DNA from: Pseudomonas brassicacearum
GTDB taxonomy: Bacteria; Pseudomonadota; Gammaproteobacteria; Pseudomonadales; Pseudomonadaceae
Assembly: GCF_003732265.1 (NCBI RefSeq)
Contig: NZ_MOBK01000009.1
Coordinates: 124,001-188,000 of the forward strand
DNA length: 64,000 bases
Direction of reading: 5' to 3'
Part shown: one piece after another, positions 24,973 to 33,320 of the stretch
How positions within the stretch are numbered: position 1 is the stretch's first letter
Layout of the letters: each line of letters starts with the position of its first letter
Made by a program: the position numbers and the translations under genes
Notes under the pieces: generated by a model
Told to the model about the DNA's origin: nothing
The model's input: the letters and a program-made list of their open reading frames with translations, nothing else
Database searches by the model: none

Positions 24973-25689
24973 TCAAGGCATCAACACTTCAATCGCCCCA
25001 TCCGCCGTCATGCTGACCTGACTGGTGCCCGCTTCAACATCCGGTGTCACCGGCGCGGCATCCATTGCGGCAGCTTTCATCATCATCGGGCCGCGCATGT
25101 ACGGTTGTGGATAACCATTGCTGTTCAGGTTCAGGTTAACAATCTTGTAGCTCTTGCCACCCAGCGCATCGGTCGCCAGTTGTGCGCGCGCCTTGAAGGC
25201 GGTCACCGCTTCTTTAAGCAGTGCATCTTCGCTGGCCTTGCGGGTTGGTGTGGCGATGGCGAAGTCCATGCCGCCCATTTTCAGGTCGGTGAGCAGTTCG
25301 CCGGTCAGTTTCGACAGGGCGGCGAAGTCCGGGCTTTCCAGGCGCAGTTCGGCGCGTTCACGCCAGCCGGTGATTTTCTGGCCCTTGGTGTCGTAGATCG
25401 GGTAGCTGTTGCGGCTGCCCTGGCGCAGGGTGATGTCTTTGACCTGTTTGGCCTGGGCCAGTGCTTTGTTCATGGTGGTGCTGACGTCGGCGGCGAGTTT
25501 GGCCGGGTCGGTGTTTTGGTCTTCGGTGTAAAGGGTCACGATCATCAGGTCGCGAGCCACTTCCTGGCTGACTTCGGCGCGCAGGGAAATCTGGTTGTAA
25601 TGCAGCTCGTCGGCGGCCAGGGCCGGGAGGCTGGCGAGGGTGCCGGCACTCAGGGCGAGGAGGGCGGTGCAGCGGCGCAATGTGTGCAT
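24973..25689 (-). CDS. Periplasmic SIMPL-domain protein (DUF541)
   Basis: The 238-residue protein has a Sec signal (MHTLRRCTALLALSAGTLAS, cut near ALAADE) followed by a SIMPL/DUF541 domain. Visible hallmarks are ISLRAEVSQEVARDLMIVTL, the repeated VSTTMNKALAQAKQVKDITL register and GWRERAELRLESPDFAALSKL. Relatives include the E. coli oxidative-stress protein YggE, but their mechanism is unknown. It is a single-gene unit with its own terminator and faces away from roxSR. Confidence 0.85.
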   Translation of the reverse strand: MHTLRRCTALLALSAGTLASLPALAADELHYNQISLRAEVSQEVARDLMIVTLYTEDQNTDPAKLAADVSTTMNKALAQAKQVKDITLRQGSRNSYPIYDTKGQKITGWRERAELRLESPDFAALSKLTGELLTDLKMGGMDFAIATPTRKASEDALLKEAVTAFKARAQLATDALGGKSYKIVNLNLNSNGYPQPYMRGPMMMKAAAMDAAPVTPDVEAGTSQVSMTADGAIEVLMP

Positions 25690-25807
25690 GAAAGCTCCTT
25701 GGGCGATGCGCAGGTGTCAGGTCCGAGCCTGCGTGAAACCATCAGACTCTAGCTTTAATGATCCGGTTCGCACAGTTACAACTTCTATACAGATAGAAGG
25801 AAGGTGA

Positions 25808-25843
25808 CCCTGTGGCGAGGGGGCAAGCCCCCTCGCCACAGGG
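25808..25843. repeat. Single palindromic GGCGAGGGGGC-type REP upstream of roxS
   Basis: CCCTGTGGCGAGGGGG and its mirror CCCCCTCGCCACAGGG form a perfect hairpin with a tiny loop. It belongs to the same family as 5925-6057 and the inner pair at 41082-41214. Confidence 0.8.
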
Positions 25844-25907
25844 AAATACAGGGTGCCCAGGCTGTGGCGCTTTGCCGCACTTTTGCCTGTCAGCCCCCGT
25901 GCTTGGT

Positions 25908-25913
25908 TATACT
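25908..25913 (+). promoter_or_regulatory. Probable -10 box of roxSR
   Basis: TATACT in GGTTATACTCCGTGCG lies 37 bases before the roxS ATG. The -35 match (TTGCCT at 25883) has a 19-base spacer, so the site is only a candidate. Confidence 0.4.
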
Positions 25914-25950
25914 CCGTGCGATCCGCCTGGAGCGCTCATCAGGAGAGCTC

Positions 25951-27213
25951 ATGCTCGCCCCCGTTCAAATCACTTCTGCCACTCGCCAGAACCTCTGGCG
26001 GCTGACGTTCATCCGCACGTTAGTGCTCGCCGCTCAGGCCGGTTCCGTCGGGTTGGCCTATTGGCTCGACCTGCTGCCGCTGCCGTGGGTGCAACTGGCA
26101 ATGACCCTCGGTTGCTCGACGCTGCTGTGCGCATTCACCGCGGTACGACTGCGCACGACGTGGCCGGTCACCGAGCTGGAATATGCGTTGCAATTGGCCT
26201 GTGACCTGTTTATCCACAGTGCCCTGTTGTATTTCTCCGGCGGCTCGACCAACCCGTTCGTCTCTTATTACCTGGTGCCGCTGACTATCGCCGCGGTGAC
26301 GTTGCCATGGCGTTATTCGGTGATCCTCTCGGGTATCGCGTTGACGATGTACACCTTGCTGCTCGCGCGGTTCTACCCGCTGCAAACTTTCCCGATCGCC
26401 CGGGAAAACCTGCAGGTCTATGGCATGTGGCTGAGCTTCGCGCTGGCGGCGGCGGTGATTACCTTTTTTGCCGCGCGCATGGCCGAAGAGCTGCGCCGTC
26501 AGGAAGAGCTGCGGGCGATTCGGCGTGAAGAAGGCCTGCGTGACCAGCAATTGCTGGCGGTAGCGACGCAAGCGGCCGGCGCGGCGCATGAATTGGGCAC
26601 GCCGCTGGCGACCATGAGCGTGTTGCTCAAGGAAATGCGCCAGGACCATCACGACCCGTTGTTGCAGGACGATTTGAGCGTGCTGCAGGATCAGGTCAAG
26701 CTGTGCAAGGAAACCTTGCAGCAACTGGTGCGCGCCGCCGAGGCCAATCGCCGTTTGGCGGTGGAGATGCAGGACGTCACCGACTGGCTCGACGAAGCGC
26801 TGAACCGCTGGCACCTGATGCGCCCGGAAGCCAGTTACCGCTTTCAACGCCTGGGCCAAGGTACCGTGCCGCGCATGGCGCCGCCTCCGGACCTGACCCA
26901 GGCGCTGCTGAATTTGCTGAACAACGCCGCCGATGCGTGCCCCGAAGGGCTGCAAGTGACGCTGGACTGGAACGCCGAAGACCTGACCATCAGCATCCGC
27001 GACCACGGTGCCGGTGTGCCGCTGGCCATCGCCGAACAGATCGGCAAACCGTTTTTTACCACCAAGGGCAAAGGTTTCGGCCTGGGCCTGTTTTTGAGCA
27101 AGGCCAGCGTGACACGCGCCGGCGGCTCAGTGAAACTCTACAGTCATGAGGAAGGCGGCACGCTCACCGAGCTGCGCCTGCCCCGTGTCGCCCGAGGAGA
27201 CGAACATGAGTGA
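25951..27213 (+). CDS. roxS: Redox-sensing histidine kinase RoxS (RegB/PrrB family)
   Basis: The 420-residue inner-membrane kinase has about six membrane segments in the first 180 residues. GGSTNPF in the membrane region is the quinone-sensing motif of RegB/PrrB kinases. The phospho-acceptor H213 is in AAHELGTPLATM; C252 in the dimerisation helix (KLCKETL) is in the region of the redox cysteine of RegB; N, G1 (DHGAGVP) and G2 (GKGFGLGLFL) ATP-binding boxes follow. In Pseudomonas RoxSR tunes terminal oxidases to electron flow. AGGAG is 5 bases before the ATG at 25951, so I discard the 49-residue upstream extension. The stop overlaps roxR by 8 bases. Confidence 0.93.
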   Translation: MLAPVQITSATRQNLWRLTFIRTLVLAAQAGSVGLAYWLDLLPLPWVQLAMTLGCSTLLCAFTAVRLRTTWPVTELEYALQLACDLFIHSALLYFSGGSTNPFVSYYLVPLTIAAVTLPWRYSVILSGIALTMYTLLLARFYPLQTFPIARENLQVYGMWLSFALAAAVITFFAARMAEELRRQEELRAIRREEGLRDQQLLAVATQAAGAAHELGTPLATMSVLLKEMRQDHHDPLLQDDLSVLQDQVKLCKETLQQLVRAAEANRRLAVEMQDVTDWLDEALNRWHLMRPEASYRFQRLGQGTVPRMAPPPDLTQALLNLLNNAADACPEGLQVTLDWNAEDLTISIRDHGAGVPLAIAEQIGKPFFTTKGKGFGLGLFLSKASVTRAGGSVKLYSHEEGGTLTELRLPRVARGDEHE

Positions 27214-27766
27214 CGATATCCAGGTTGAAGGCGAAGAACTGCCGCATTTGCTGTTGGTCGACGACGATGCAACCTTTACCCGCGTAATGGCCCGTGCCAT
27301 GGCCCGCCGTGGTTTTCGCGTCAGCACCGCCGGCTCTGCCGAAGAAGGCCTGACCATCGCCCAGGCCGACCTGCCGGATTACGCCGCGCTGGACCTGAAA
27401 ATGGACGGCGACTCAGGCCTGGTCTTGCTGCCCAAGCTGCTGGAGCTGGACCCGGAAATGCGCGTGGTGATCCTCACCGGTTACTCGAGCATCGCCACCG
27501 CCGTCGAGGCGATCAAGCGCGGCGCCTGCAATTACCTGTGCAAACCGGCCGACGCCGACGACGTGCTGGCAGCGCTGCTGTCCGAACACGCCGACCTCGA
27601 CACCCTGGTGCCGGAAAACCCGATGTCGGTGGACCGTTTGCAGTGGGAGCACATCCAGCGTGTGCTGACCGAGCACGAAGGCAACATCTCGGCCACGGCC
27701 CGCGCCCTGGGCATGCACCGCCGAACCCTGCAGCGCAAACTGCAGAAACGTCCTGTGCGCCGCTGA
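27206..27766 (+). CDS. roxR: Redox response regulator RoxR (RegA/PrrA family)
   Basis: The 186-residue regulator has a receiver domain with acidic pocket DDD (19-21), phospho-acceptor D63 in ALDLKMDGDSG, the conserved T/S in LTGYSS and K in LCKPAD. A short proline linker leads to a Fis-type helix-turn-helix (ISATARALGMHRRTLQRKLQ) at the extreme C-terminus. This is the RegA/PrrA/ActR layout. The start at 27206 has GAGGAG upstream and overlaps the roxS stop, so the pair is translationally coupled. Confidence 0.94.
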   Translation: MSDDIQVEGEELPHLLLVDDDATFTRVMARAMARRGFRVSTAGSAEEGLTIAQADLPDYAALDLKMDGDSGLVLLPKLLELDPEMRVVILTGYSSIATAVEAIKRGACNYLCKPADADDVLAALLSEHADLDTLVPENPMSVDRLQWEHIQRVLTEHEGNISATARALGMHRRTLQRKLQKRPVRR

Positions 27767-27862
27767 ACGGGCGCTGAACGATCATCGCCAACCCTCGCGA
27801 TAACGCGAGCCGATCTACTATGATCGGTTCGTGTGTGTTCTTTTCTCTATCGAGCCTTATCC

Positions 27863-29590
27863 ATGAATCAGAACGCTGAATATTCCGCGGTCAACGATGC
27901 CGTGCGCGAGCAGTTTTTCCGCAAGGTCTGGGCGATGATCACGCCTTACTGGCGCAGTGAAGAGAAGGTCAAGGCCTGGACGTTGCTGATAGCCGTGATT
28001 GCCTTGTCGCTGATCAGCGTCTGGATCGCGGTGTGGTTCAACAACTGGAACAAGGATTTCTACAACGCCCTGCAAAAAAAGGACGAGGCGTCGTTCTGGA
28101 GTTTGATCCTGTACTTCTGCGCGATTGCCGCCGTGGCGATTGTCTGCGGGGTGTATCGACAGTATTTGACTCAGATGCTGACCATCCGCTGGCGGGCCTG
28201 GCTCACTGAGAAGCATTTTGCCCGATGGCTCGCAGACAAAAATTACTACCAGTTGGAGCAGGGCGGTTATACCGATAACCCGGACCAGCGGATTTCCGAA
28301 GACCTTAACAGTTTTACTTTAAATACCCTGGCGCTCGGGATCGGGCTGCTGCGCAACGTTGTCAATGTGGTCACGTTTTCGATCATTTTGTGGGGGGTGT
28401 CAGGCAGCATTGAGGTGTTCGGCTTCACTGTTCCAGGGTACATGTTCTGGTGTGCGCTCTTTTACGCGGTGGTGGGCAGTTGGCTGACGCATTTGATCGG
28501 TCGGCGCTTGATTGGCCTGAACAACCAACAACAACGCTTTGAAGCTGATTTGCGTTTTTCGATGGTGCGGGTACGCGAGAACGCTGAAAGCATCGCGCTG
28601 TACAACGGTGAGCCCAACGAGAACCGTCGTCTGAGCAGTCGCTTCGGCATGGTTTGGCATAACTTCTGGGACATCATGAAGGTGTCCAAGCGCCTGACCT
28701 TCTTTACTTCCGGTTACAGCCAGATCGCCATTATTTTCCCGTTTATGGTCGCCGCACCGCGTTACTTCGCCGGCAAAATCGAACTCGGTGAACTGATGCA
28801 AATCAGCTCGGCGTTCGGCAACGTTCAAGAGAGTTTCAGCTGGTTTATCAGCGCGTATCAGGACCTCGCTGCATGGCGTGCTACCTGTGATCGTCTGCTG
28901 AGCTTCCGCCAGGCCATGACCGACAACGAAGAGCGCCAACCGGCCATCGACGTACAGAATCAGGGTGATGAACTGAACATCCACAACTTGGGCCTCGATC
29001 TGGCGGACGGTCGTCATCTGCTGACCAACGCCAACATGGCGGTGGAAGAGGGTGATCGCGTGATGCTCAGCGGTCGTTCCGGCAGCGGCAAATCCACCTT
29101 GTTGCGCGCGATGGGGCACCTTTGGCCCGCCGGCCACGGCAGTATCCGTCTGCCGTCGGCGCGCTACCTGTTCCTGCCGCAAAAGCCGTACTTGCCGATT
29201 GGCACCTTGCGTGAGGCGCTGAGTTATCCACAGGCTGGCGATACCTACCCGCAGGAACGCTACGTCCACGTACTGGAAACCTGCCGTTTGCCGCATCTTG
29301 TTGCACGTCTGGATGAGGCGAACCACTGGCAGCGCATGCTCTCGCCGGGTGAGCAGCAACGGTTGGCGTTTGCCCGAGCGCTGCTGTATGCACCGCAATG
29401 GCTGTACATGGACGAAGCGACCTCGGCGATGGATGAAGAGGACGAAGCGTCACTGTATCAAGCGTTGATCGATGAGTTGCCGGGGCTGAGCATTATCAGC
29501 GTCGGGCACCGTAGTAGCTTGAAACGTTTCCATCCACGGCATGTTCGAATCGAGAACGGCCACTTGGTGGACCAGACAGTAACCGCGTAA
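27863..29590 (+). CDS. ABC transporter with fused membrane and ATPase domains (YddA/ABCD-like)
   Basis: The 575-residue half-transporter starts with six membrane segments (residues about 40-330) carrying EQGGYTDNPDQRISEDLNSF, a hallmark of the SbmA/BacA and ABCD (peroxisomal) group. The nucleotide-binding domain has Walker A SGRSGSGKST near 402-411, a shortened linker LSPGEQQRLAFARAL and Walker B WLYMDEATSAMDEED. It should work as a homodimer in the inner membrane. Related proteins move peptides, long-chain acyl groups or cobalamin; the cargo here is unknown. No neighbour gives a clue. The start is the ATG at 27863; the ribosome site is weak. Confidence 0.85.
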   Translation: MNQNAEYSAVNDAVREQFFRKVWAMITPYWRSEEKVKAWTLLIAVIALSLISVWIAVWFNNWNKDFYNALQKKDEASFWSLILYFCAIAAVAIVCGVYRQYLTQMLTIRWRAWLTEKHFARWLADKNYYQLEQGGYTDNPDQRISEDLNSFTLNTLALGIGLLRNVVNVVTFSIILWGVSGSIEVFGFTVPGYMFWCALFYAVVGSWLTHLIGRRLIGLNNQQQRFEADLRFSMVRVRENAESIALYNGEPNENRRLSSRFGMVWHNFWDIMKVSKRLTFFTSGYSQIAIIFPFMVAAPRYFAGKIELGELMQISSAFGNVQESFSWFISAYQDLAAWRATCDRLLSFRQAMTDNEERQPAIDVQNQGDELNIHNLGLDLADGRHLLTNANMAVEEGDRVMLSGRSGSGKSTLLRAMGHLWPAGHGSIRLPSARYLFLPQKPYLPIGTLREALSYPQAGDTYPQERYVHVLETCRLPHLVARLDEANHWQRMLSPGEQQRLAFARALLYAPQWLYMDEATSAMDEEDEASLYQALIDELPGLSIISVGHRSSLKRFHPRHVRIENGHLVDQTVTA

Positions 29591-29693
29591 ACACCGCCGC
29601 CCCTGTGGGAGCGGTGTTCAACCCGACGGTGATCGTACAACCGCGTTGAGCTATGATGCGGTTTCAGCCGAATTTTCGAGACAGATGTTCACC

Positions 29694-30443
29694 ATGGAAA
29701 ACCCGATCGACACACCACGCCTCCCTCGCAAGCGCCGCAGCCTCGCACAGGAATTGGTGACGGTGCTGTCCGAGCAGATCCGCGACGGTCACCTCAAGCG
29801 CGGCGACAAATTGCCCACCGAGTCGGCGATCATGGATGCCCATGGCGTCAGCCGCACGGTGGTGCGCGAAGCGATTTCCCGTTTGCAGGCGGCAGGGCAG
29901 GTTGAAACCCGTCACGGCATCGGCACCTTCGTGCTCGATACCCCGAGCCCGAGCGGTTTCCGCATCGACCCGGCGACGGTGGTCACTCTGCGTGACGTGT
30001 TGGCGATTCTCGAATTGCGCATCAGCCTCGAAGTGGAGTCCGCGGGCCTCGCCGCGCAACGTCGCAGCGACGAGCAACTTGGTTTGATGAGAGCTGCGCT
30101 GGACGCTCTCAACGAAAGCGCTTCCCATGCCAGCGATGCGGTGGCCTCGGACTTCCAGTTCCACCTGCAAATTGCACTGGCGACCGGTAACCGCTACTTC
30201 ACCGACATCATGACTCACCTCGGTACCAGCATCATTCCGCGTACGCGGCTGAACTCGGCGCGCCTGGCCCATGACGACCAGCAGCACTACATGAATCGCC
30301 TGAGTCGTGAACACGAAGAGATTTACGACGCCATCGCCCGCCAGGATTCCGATGCGGCACGGGCCGCGATGCGCTTGCACCTGACCAACAGCCGCGAGCG
30401 GTTGCGTCATGCGCATGAAGAGGCTGAGGCGCAGCGGGTTTAG
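29694..30443 (+). CDS. FadR-subfamily GntR transcription regulator
   Basis: The 249-residue protein has a winged helix-turn-helix at about 12-80 (GDKLPTESAIMDAHGVSRTV, then VREAISRLQAAGQVETRHGIGTFV) and a helical FCD ligand domain with a plausible metal site (DFQFHLQIALAT, EHEEIYDAI, LHLTNSRERL). Such regulators usually repress sugar-acid operons. Because the galactarate operon lies 1.9 kb downstream with a matching palindrome in its promoter, I infer it regulates that operon. The ATG at 29694 is the likely start; one at 29685 has slightly better spacing to GAG. TATGAT at 29652-29657 may be its -10 box. Confidence 0.85.
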   Translation: MENPIDTPRLPRKRRSLAQELVTVLSEQIRDGHLKRGDKLPTESAIMDAHGVSRTVVREAISRLQAAGQVETRHGIGTFVLDTPSPSGFRIDPATVVTLRDVLAILELRISLEVESAGLAAQRRSDEQLGLMRAALDALNESASHASDAVASDFQFHLQIALATGNRYFTDIMTHLGTSIIPRTRLNSARLAHDDQQHYMNRLSREHEEIYDAIARQDSDAARAAMRLHLTNSRERLRHAHEEAEAQRV

Positions 30444-30480
30444 TTTTCCGGTTCGGAATTTTCTGCCGCCTGCTGGAATG

Positions 30481-30577
30481 CCTTCGCGAGCAAGCCCGCT
30501 CCCACAAGGGATCTTCGGCGAACACACTATTGGTGTTCACCTCAATCAAATGTGGGAGCGGGCTTGCTCGCGAAGGG
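30481..30577. repeat. Inverted REP pair
   Basis: CCTTCGCGAGCAAGCCCGCTCCCACA at the left and TGTGGGAGCGGGCTTGCTCGCGAAGG at the right are perfect mirror images around about 45 unique bases. Confidence 0.9.
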
Positions 30578-30601
30578 GCCAGTAGCCTTGTTACTAAATG
30601 G

Positions 30602-30793
30602 TCAGACTAAGCGCAGTATCGACCGATCCACCCTCACCGCCAATCCAGCCACCCCAGGCTTGGCCTCAAACACAACATCCCCACGCCCATCCACTACTGC
30701 CCGAGCAATCACCACACCCTTGGACAACAACTCCAACGGCGCCCCCTTCATTGATTGCCCCGAAGCCAGTTCCAGTTTCAATTTAATAGTCAT
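30602..30793 (-). CDS. 63-residue protein downstream of the phospholipase gene, unknown
   Basis: AAGGAG lies 7 bases before the ATG at 30793 (4 bases before a second ATG at 30796), a strong ribosome site. The product alternates short hydrophobic strands (IKLKLELASG, VVIARAVVDGRGDVVFEA, VAGLAVRVDR), suggesting a small beta-sandwich of the carboxypeptidase-regulatory or Ig-like kind. It starts 12 bases after the phospholipase stop and so shares its message. I recognise no family. A role as partner or immunity factor for the lipase is possible but unproven. Confidence 0.65.
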   Translation of the reverse strand: MTIKLKLELASGQSMKGAPLELLSKGVVIARAVVDGRGDVVFEAKPGVAGLAVRVDRSILRLV

Positions 30794-30807
30794 CATCGAT
30801 CTCCTTA

Positions 30808-32112
30808 TCAGGCAACGTTGCCGGTGGGTGTGTAGTCCTTGAGCAGCAAGTAAGTACTCCAGCCCCACCAGTCGTCGACGGTGGCAGTGTCGTTCAGGTT
30901 ATTGACGTCCTTGCGTCGCAGCACCTTGCTGCCCTCGACCCTGAACAATGGCGAAAAATTGCCCGCCGGGTTCAGCACGGCTTGCAGGTCCGGCAACTTT
31001 TTCAAGGCGCTGAAATTGCTCGGCGATGGAGCGACTCCGCTGAGGTATGCCGCGAAGATTTCATCCGCAGACAGTTGAACCGCTTGATTGACCTGCACCC
31101 GATTGGCGCTGTCGATCGCGTCGAAGTAGCGTTTGTCGCCATACGCGCGCCATTGATCGCCGATGCCATTACGTACATTTAGGCCGAACTTGCTGTCTTC
31201 GTCATGCATGAAGCGGGTGATCAACGAGCCCAGGTCGGTGGGTGTGACCACGGCTGCCAACTGCTTGCGCGGTACACGCAGGTGACCCGCGGAAAACAGG
31301 TCAGTCAGGTAGTGATCAGCAAAAGCATTCATCGCGTAGGCGATTTCCAGCTGTTTTTCATCACCACTGTTTTTCGCCAGCACGGCTTGCTGCACCGCCG
31401 CCGTGTGGCCTGCGATATAGGCCGCCACGGCCCCTTCGGCAAAGTGGTCGGTATTGTTGGCGGCCAGCTTCAGATAACGTCCCAACGGGAACAGCGCCGA
31501 GACGAAACTGCCGCCGCCGGTGATCTTGTTCCACTCTTCCGACAACGTATCTCCGAGGGCGTCGTAGGCTTCATGGGGCTGTTTGCCGTCCAGGATCGCC
31601 TGCTTCACGGCGGCGATTTCCTTTTGCATGACCCCGAGGATCAGCTTGGCCTCGGCATTCGCGGCCGGCAGCACCGCCAGCGAGTTGAACGCGTTGGAGA
31701 AGCGCTGGATTCGGTCCGGCGCGGTGGCGCCTTCGCTGATTGGTTGCTCGGGAATCCCGTAGAAATCACCGCCCAGTGCAACGACCTCGCCATAGGTCAG
31801 CGCGAGCCCGTTGGGCAAATGCAGTTCGACCTGTGAGGCCGGGATCGCGGGGGCATCCTTGATGAAACGCAGCAGCGTGCTATCGCCGATAGCGGTGTGT
31901 TCACCACCCTCGAACCTCAGTTGCGGCATGCCATTCAAGGCTTTGCCGGAAGGGGAGGCGGACGGTTGCGGTGCGTGGTTGTGAAGTGTGCCCAGGTGCA
32001 GCACCAGCGATTCATGGCCGCTGATCGCAATGCCGTGCTCACTGAAAAGATCATCAAAAACGGCAATGACCTGCTTGGGTTTTTCCTGGGATTGAGTGTG
32101 TAGACCTGACAT
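30808..32112 (-). CDS. Zinc-dependent phospholipase C-like protein
   Basis: The 434-residue protein carries the zinc site spacing of Bacillus cereus-type phospholipase C: D222 (in NNTDHF) and H236 (AGH) are 14 apart, like D55 and H69; H267, D271 and H277 (in DHYLTDLFSAGHLR) have the H-x3-D-x5-H spacing of H118, D122, H128; H303 in MHDED follows. The rest is mostly helical, as expected for the fold. There is no Sec signal, so the target may be intracellular or export may occur by another route or by lysis. AAGGAG is 6 bases before the ATG. The promoter overlaps a near-consensus LexA box, which is unusual for a phospholipase. Substrate is not known. Confidence 0.75.
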   Translation of the reverse strand: MSGLHTQSQEKPKQVIAVFDDLFSEHGIAISGHESLVLHLGTLHNHAPQPSASPSGKALNGMPQLRFEGGEHTAIGDSTLLRFIKDAPAIPASQVELHLPNGLALTYGEVVALGGDFYGIPEQPISEGATAPDRIQRFSNAFNSLAVLPAANAEAKLILGVMQKEIAAVKQAILDGKQPHEAYDALGDTLSEEWNKITGGGSFVSALFPLGRYLKLAANNTDHFAEGAVAAYIAGHTAAVQQAVLAKNSGDEKQLEIAYAMNAFADHYLTDLFSAGHLRVPRKQLAAVVTPTDLGSLITRFMHDEDSKFGLNVRNGIGDQWRAYGDKRYFDAIDSANRVQVNQAVQLSADEIFAAYLSGVAPSPSNFSALKKLPDLQAVLNPAGNFSPLFRVEGSKVLRRKDVNNLNDTATVDDWWGWSTYLLLKDYTPTGNVA

Positions 32113-32152
32113 TTCTAGCTCCTTGATATGTCGTAGGCGGATTTCAAATTAA

Positions 32153-32168
32153 CTGTATGTATATACAG
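32153..32168. promoter_or_regulatory. LexA (SOS) box
   Basis: CTGTATGTATATACAG has CTG and CAG exactly 10 bases apart with an alternating TA core, differing by one base from the CTGTATATATATACAG consensus of gamma-proteobacterial LexA. It lies just downstream of the -10 box of the phospholipase promoter and 41 bases before its ATG, an ideal place for repression. Confidence 0.8.
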
Positions 32169-32176
32169 TTAAATCG

Positions 32177-32204
32177 ATCTTAGCCGAGAAATTTCCTACG
32201 TCAA
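32177..32204 (-). promoter_or_regulatory. Promoter of the phospholipase gene
   Basis: On the minus strand TTGACG (32204-32199) and TAAGAT (32182-32177) are separated by 16 bases. The predicted start falls at the edge of the LexA box. Confidence 0.6.
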
Positions 32205-32251
32205 GGAAAGAACCTCTCCTACATAAAAATGCAGACGGCGATGAAATGCAG

Positions 32252-32279
32252 TTGACGGTTATTATTTAAGTTGTACGAT
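32252..32279 (+). promoter_or_regulatory. Promoter of the galactarate operon
   Basis: TTGACG (32252-32257) and TACGAT (32274-32279) have a 16-base spacer, and the -10 box lies inside a palindrome. The transcript would start about 60 bases before kdgD. Confidence 0.55.
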
Positions 32280-32290
32280 GACCTACAACT
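32269..32290. promoter_or_regulatory. Candidate GntR/FadR-type operator before kdgD
   Basis: AGTTGTA and TACAACT are perfect 7-base inverted repeats around an 8-base spacer, covering the -10 box. TTGT...ACAA half-sites are typical of FadR-subfamily operators, and such a regulator is encoded at 29694-30443. Confidence 0.55.
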
Positions 32291-32348
32291 CGGCGAAAGC
32301 TGAACGGTTTCCTCACACACATACGTTGCTACCCAGGGTGTTCGAATA

Positions 32349-33260
32349 ATGAATCCACAAGAACTGAAGTCCATCCTCTCTTCCGGCCTGCTGTCTTTCC
32401 CGGTTACCGATTTCAATGCTCAGGGCGATTTCCATCGCGCGGGCTACATCAAGCGTCTCGAATGGCTGGCCCCATACGGCGCCACGGCGTTGTTCGCCGC
32501 GGGCGGCACCGGTGAGTTCTTCTCTCTGGCGGCCAGCGAATATTCGGAAATCATCAAGACTGCCGTCGACACCTGCGAAACCAGCGTGCCGATTCTGGCC
32601 GGCGTGGGCGGTTCGACCCGTCAAGCCATCGAGTACGCACAGGAAGCCGAGCGTCTGGGCGCCAAAGGCCTGTTGCTGCTGCCGCACTACCTGACCGAAG
32701 CCAGCCAGGACGGCGTTGCCGCCCACGTTGAAGCCGTGTGCAAATCGGTGAAAATCGGCGTAGTGGTCTACAACCGTAACGTCTGCCGCCTGACCGCTCC
32801 GTTGCTGGAACGTCTGGCCGAGCGCTGCCCGAACCTGATCGGCTACAAGGATGGCCTGGGCGATATCGAACTGATGGTGTCGATCCGTCGTCGCCTCGGC
32901 GATCGCTTCAGCTACCTGGGTGGTTTGCCGACCGCCGAAGTCTACGCCGCTGCTTATAAAGCGCTGGGCGTGCCGGTTTACTCCTCGGCGGTGTTCAACT
33001 TCATCCCGAAAACCGCGATGGATTTCTACCACGCCATCGCCCGCGAAGATCACGCCACCGTTGGCAAGATCATCGACGACTTCTTCCTGCCGTACCTGGA
33101 CATCCGTAACCGTAAAGCCGGCTACGCGGTGAGCATCGTCAAGGCCGGGGCAAAAATTGCCGGTTATGACGCAGGCCCTGTGCGTGCACCGCTGACCGAT
33201 CTGACGGCCGAAGAGTACGAAATGCTCGCCGCGCTGATCGACAAGCAAGGTGCGCAGTAA
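32349..33260 (+). CDS. kdgD: 5-dehydro-4-deoxyglucarate dehydratase
   Basis: The 303-residue enzyme converts 5-dehydro-4-deoxy-D-glucarate to 2-oxoglutarate semialdehyde with loss of water and CO2. It belongs to the DapA/NAL aldolase superfamily: the Schiff-base lysine is K167 in LIGYKDG, the proton-relay tyrosine is Y141 in VVVYNR, and the GTGEF pyruvate-binding loop is at 53-57. It is the first gene of the sugar-acid operon and is followed after 60 bases by the next enzyme of the pathway. Confidence 0.95.
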   Translation: MNPQELKSILSSGLLSFPVTDFNAQGDFHRAGYIKRLEWLAPYGATALFAAGGTGEFFSLAASEYSEIIKTAVDTCETSVPILAGVGGSTRQAIEYAQEAERLGAKGLLLLPHYLTEASQDGVAAHVEAVCKSVKIGVVVYNRNVCRLTAPLLERLAERCPNLIGYKDGLGDIELMVSIRRRLGDRFSYLGGLPTAEVYAAAYKALGVPVYSSAVFNFIPKTAMDFYHAIAREDHATVGKIIDDFFLPYLDIRNRKAGYAVSIVKAGAKIAGYDAGPVRAPLTDLTAEEYEMLAALIDKQGAQ

Positions 33261-33320
33261 CACACCCGATTAAACAAGGCCGCTGAGTGATCAGCGGCCT
33301 TTTGCGTGAGGAGATATTCC

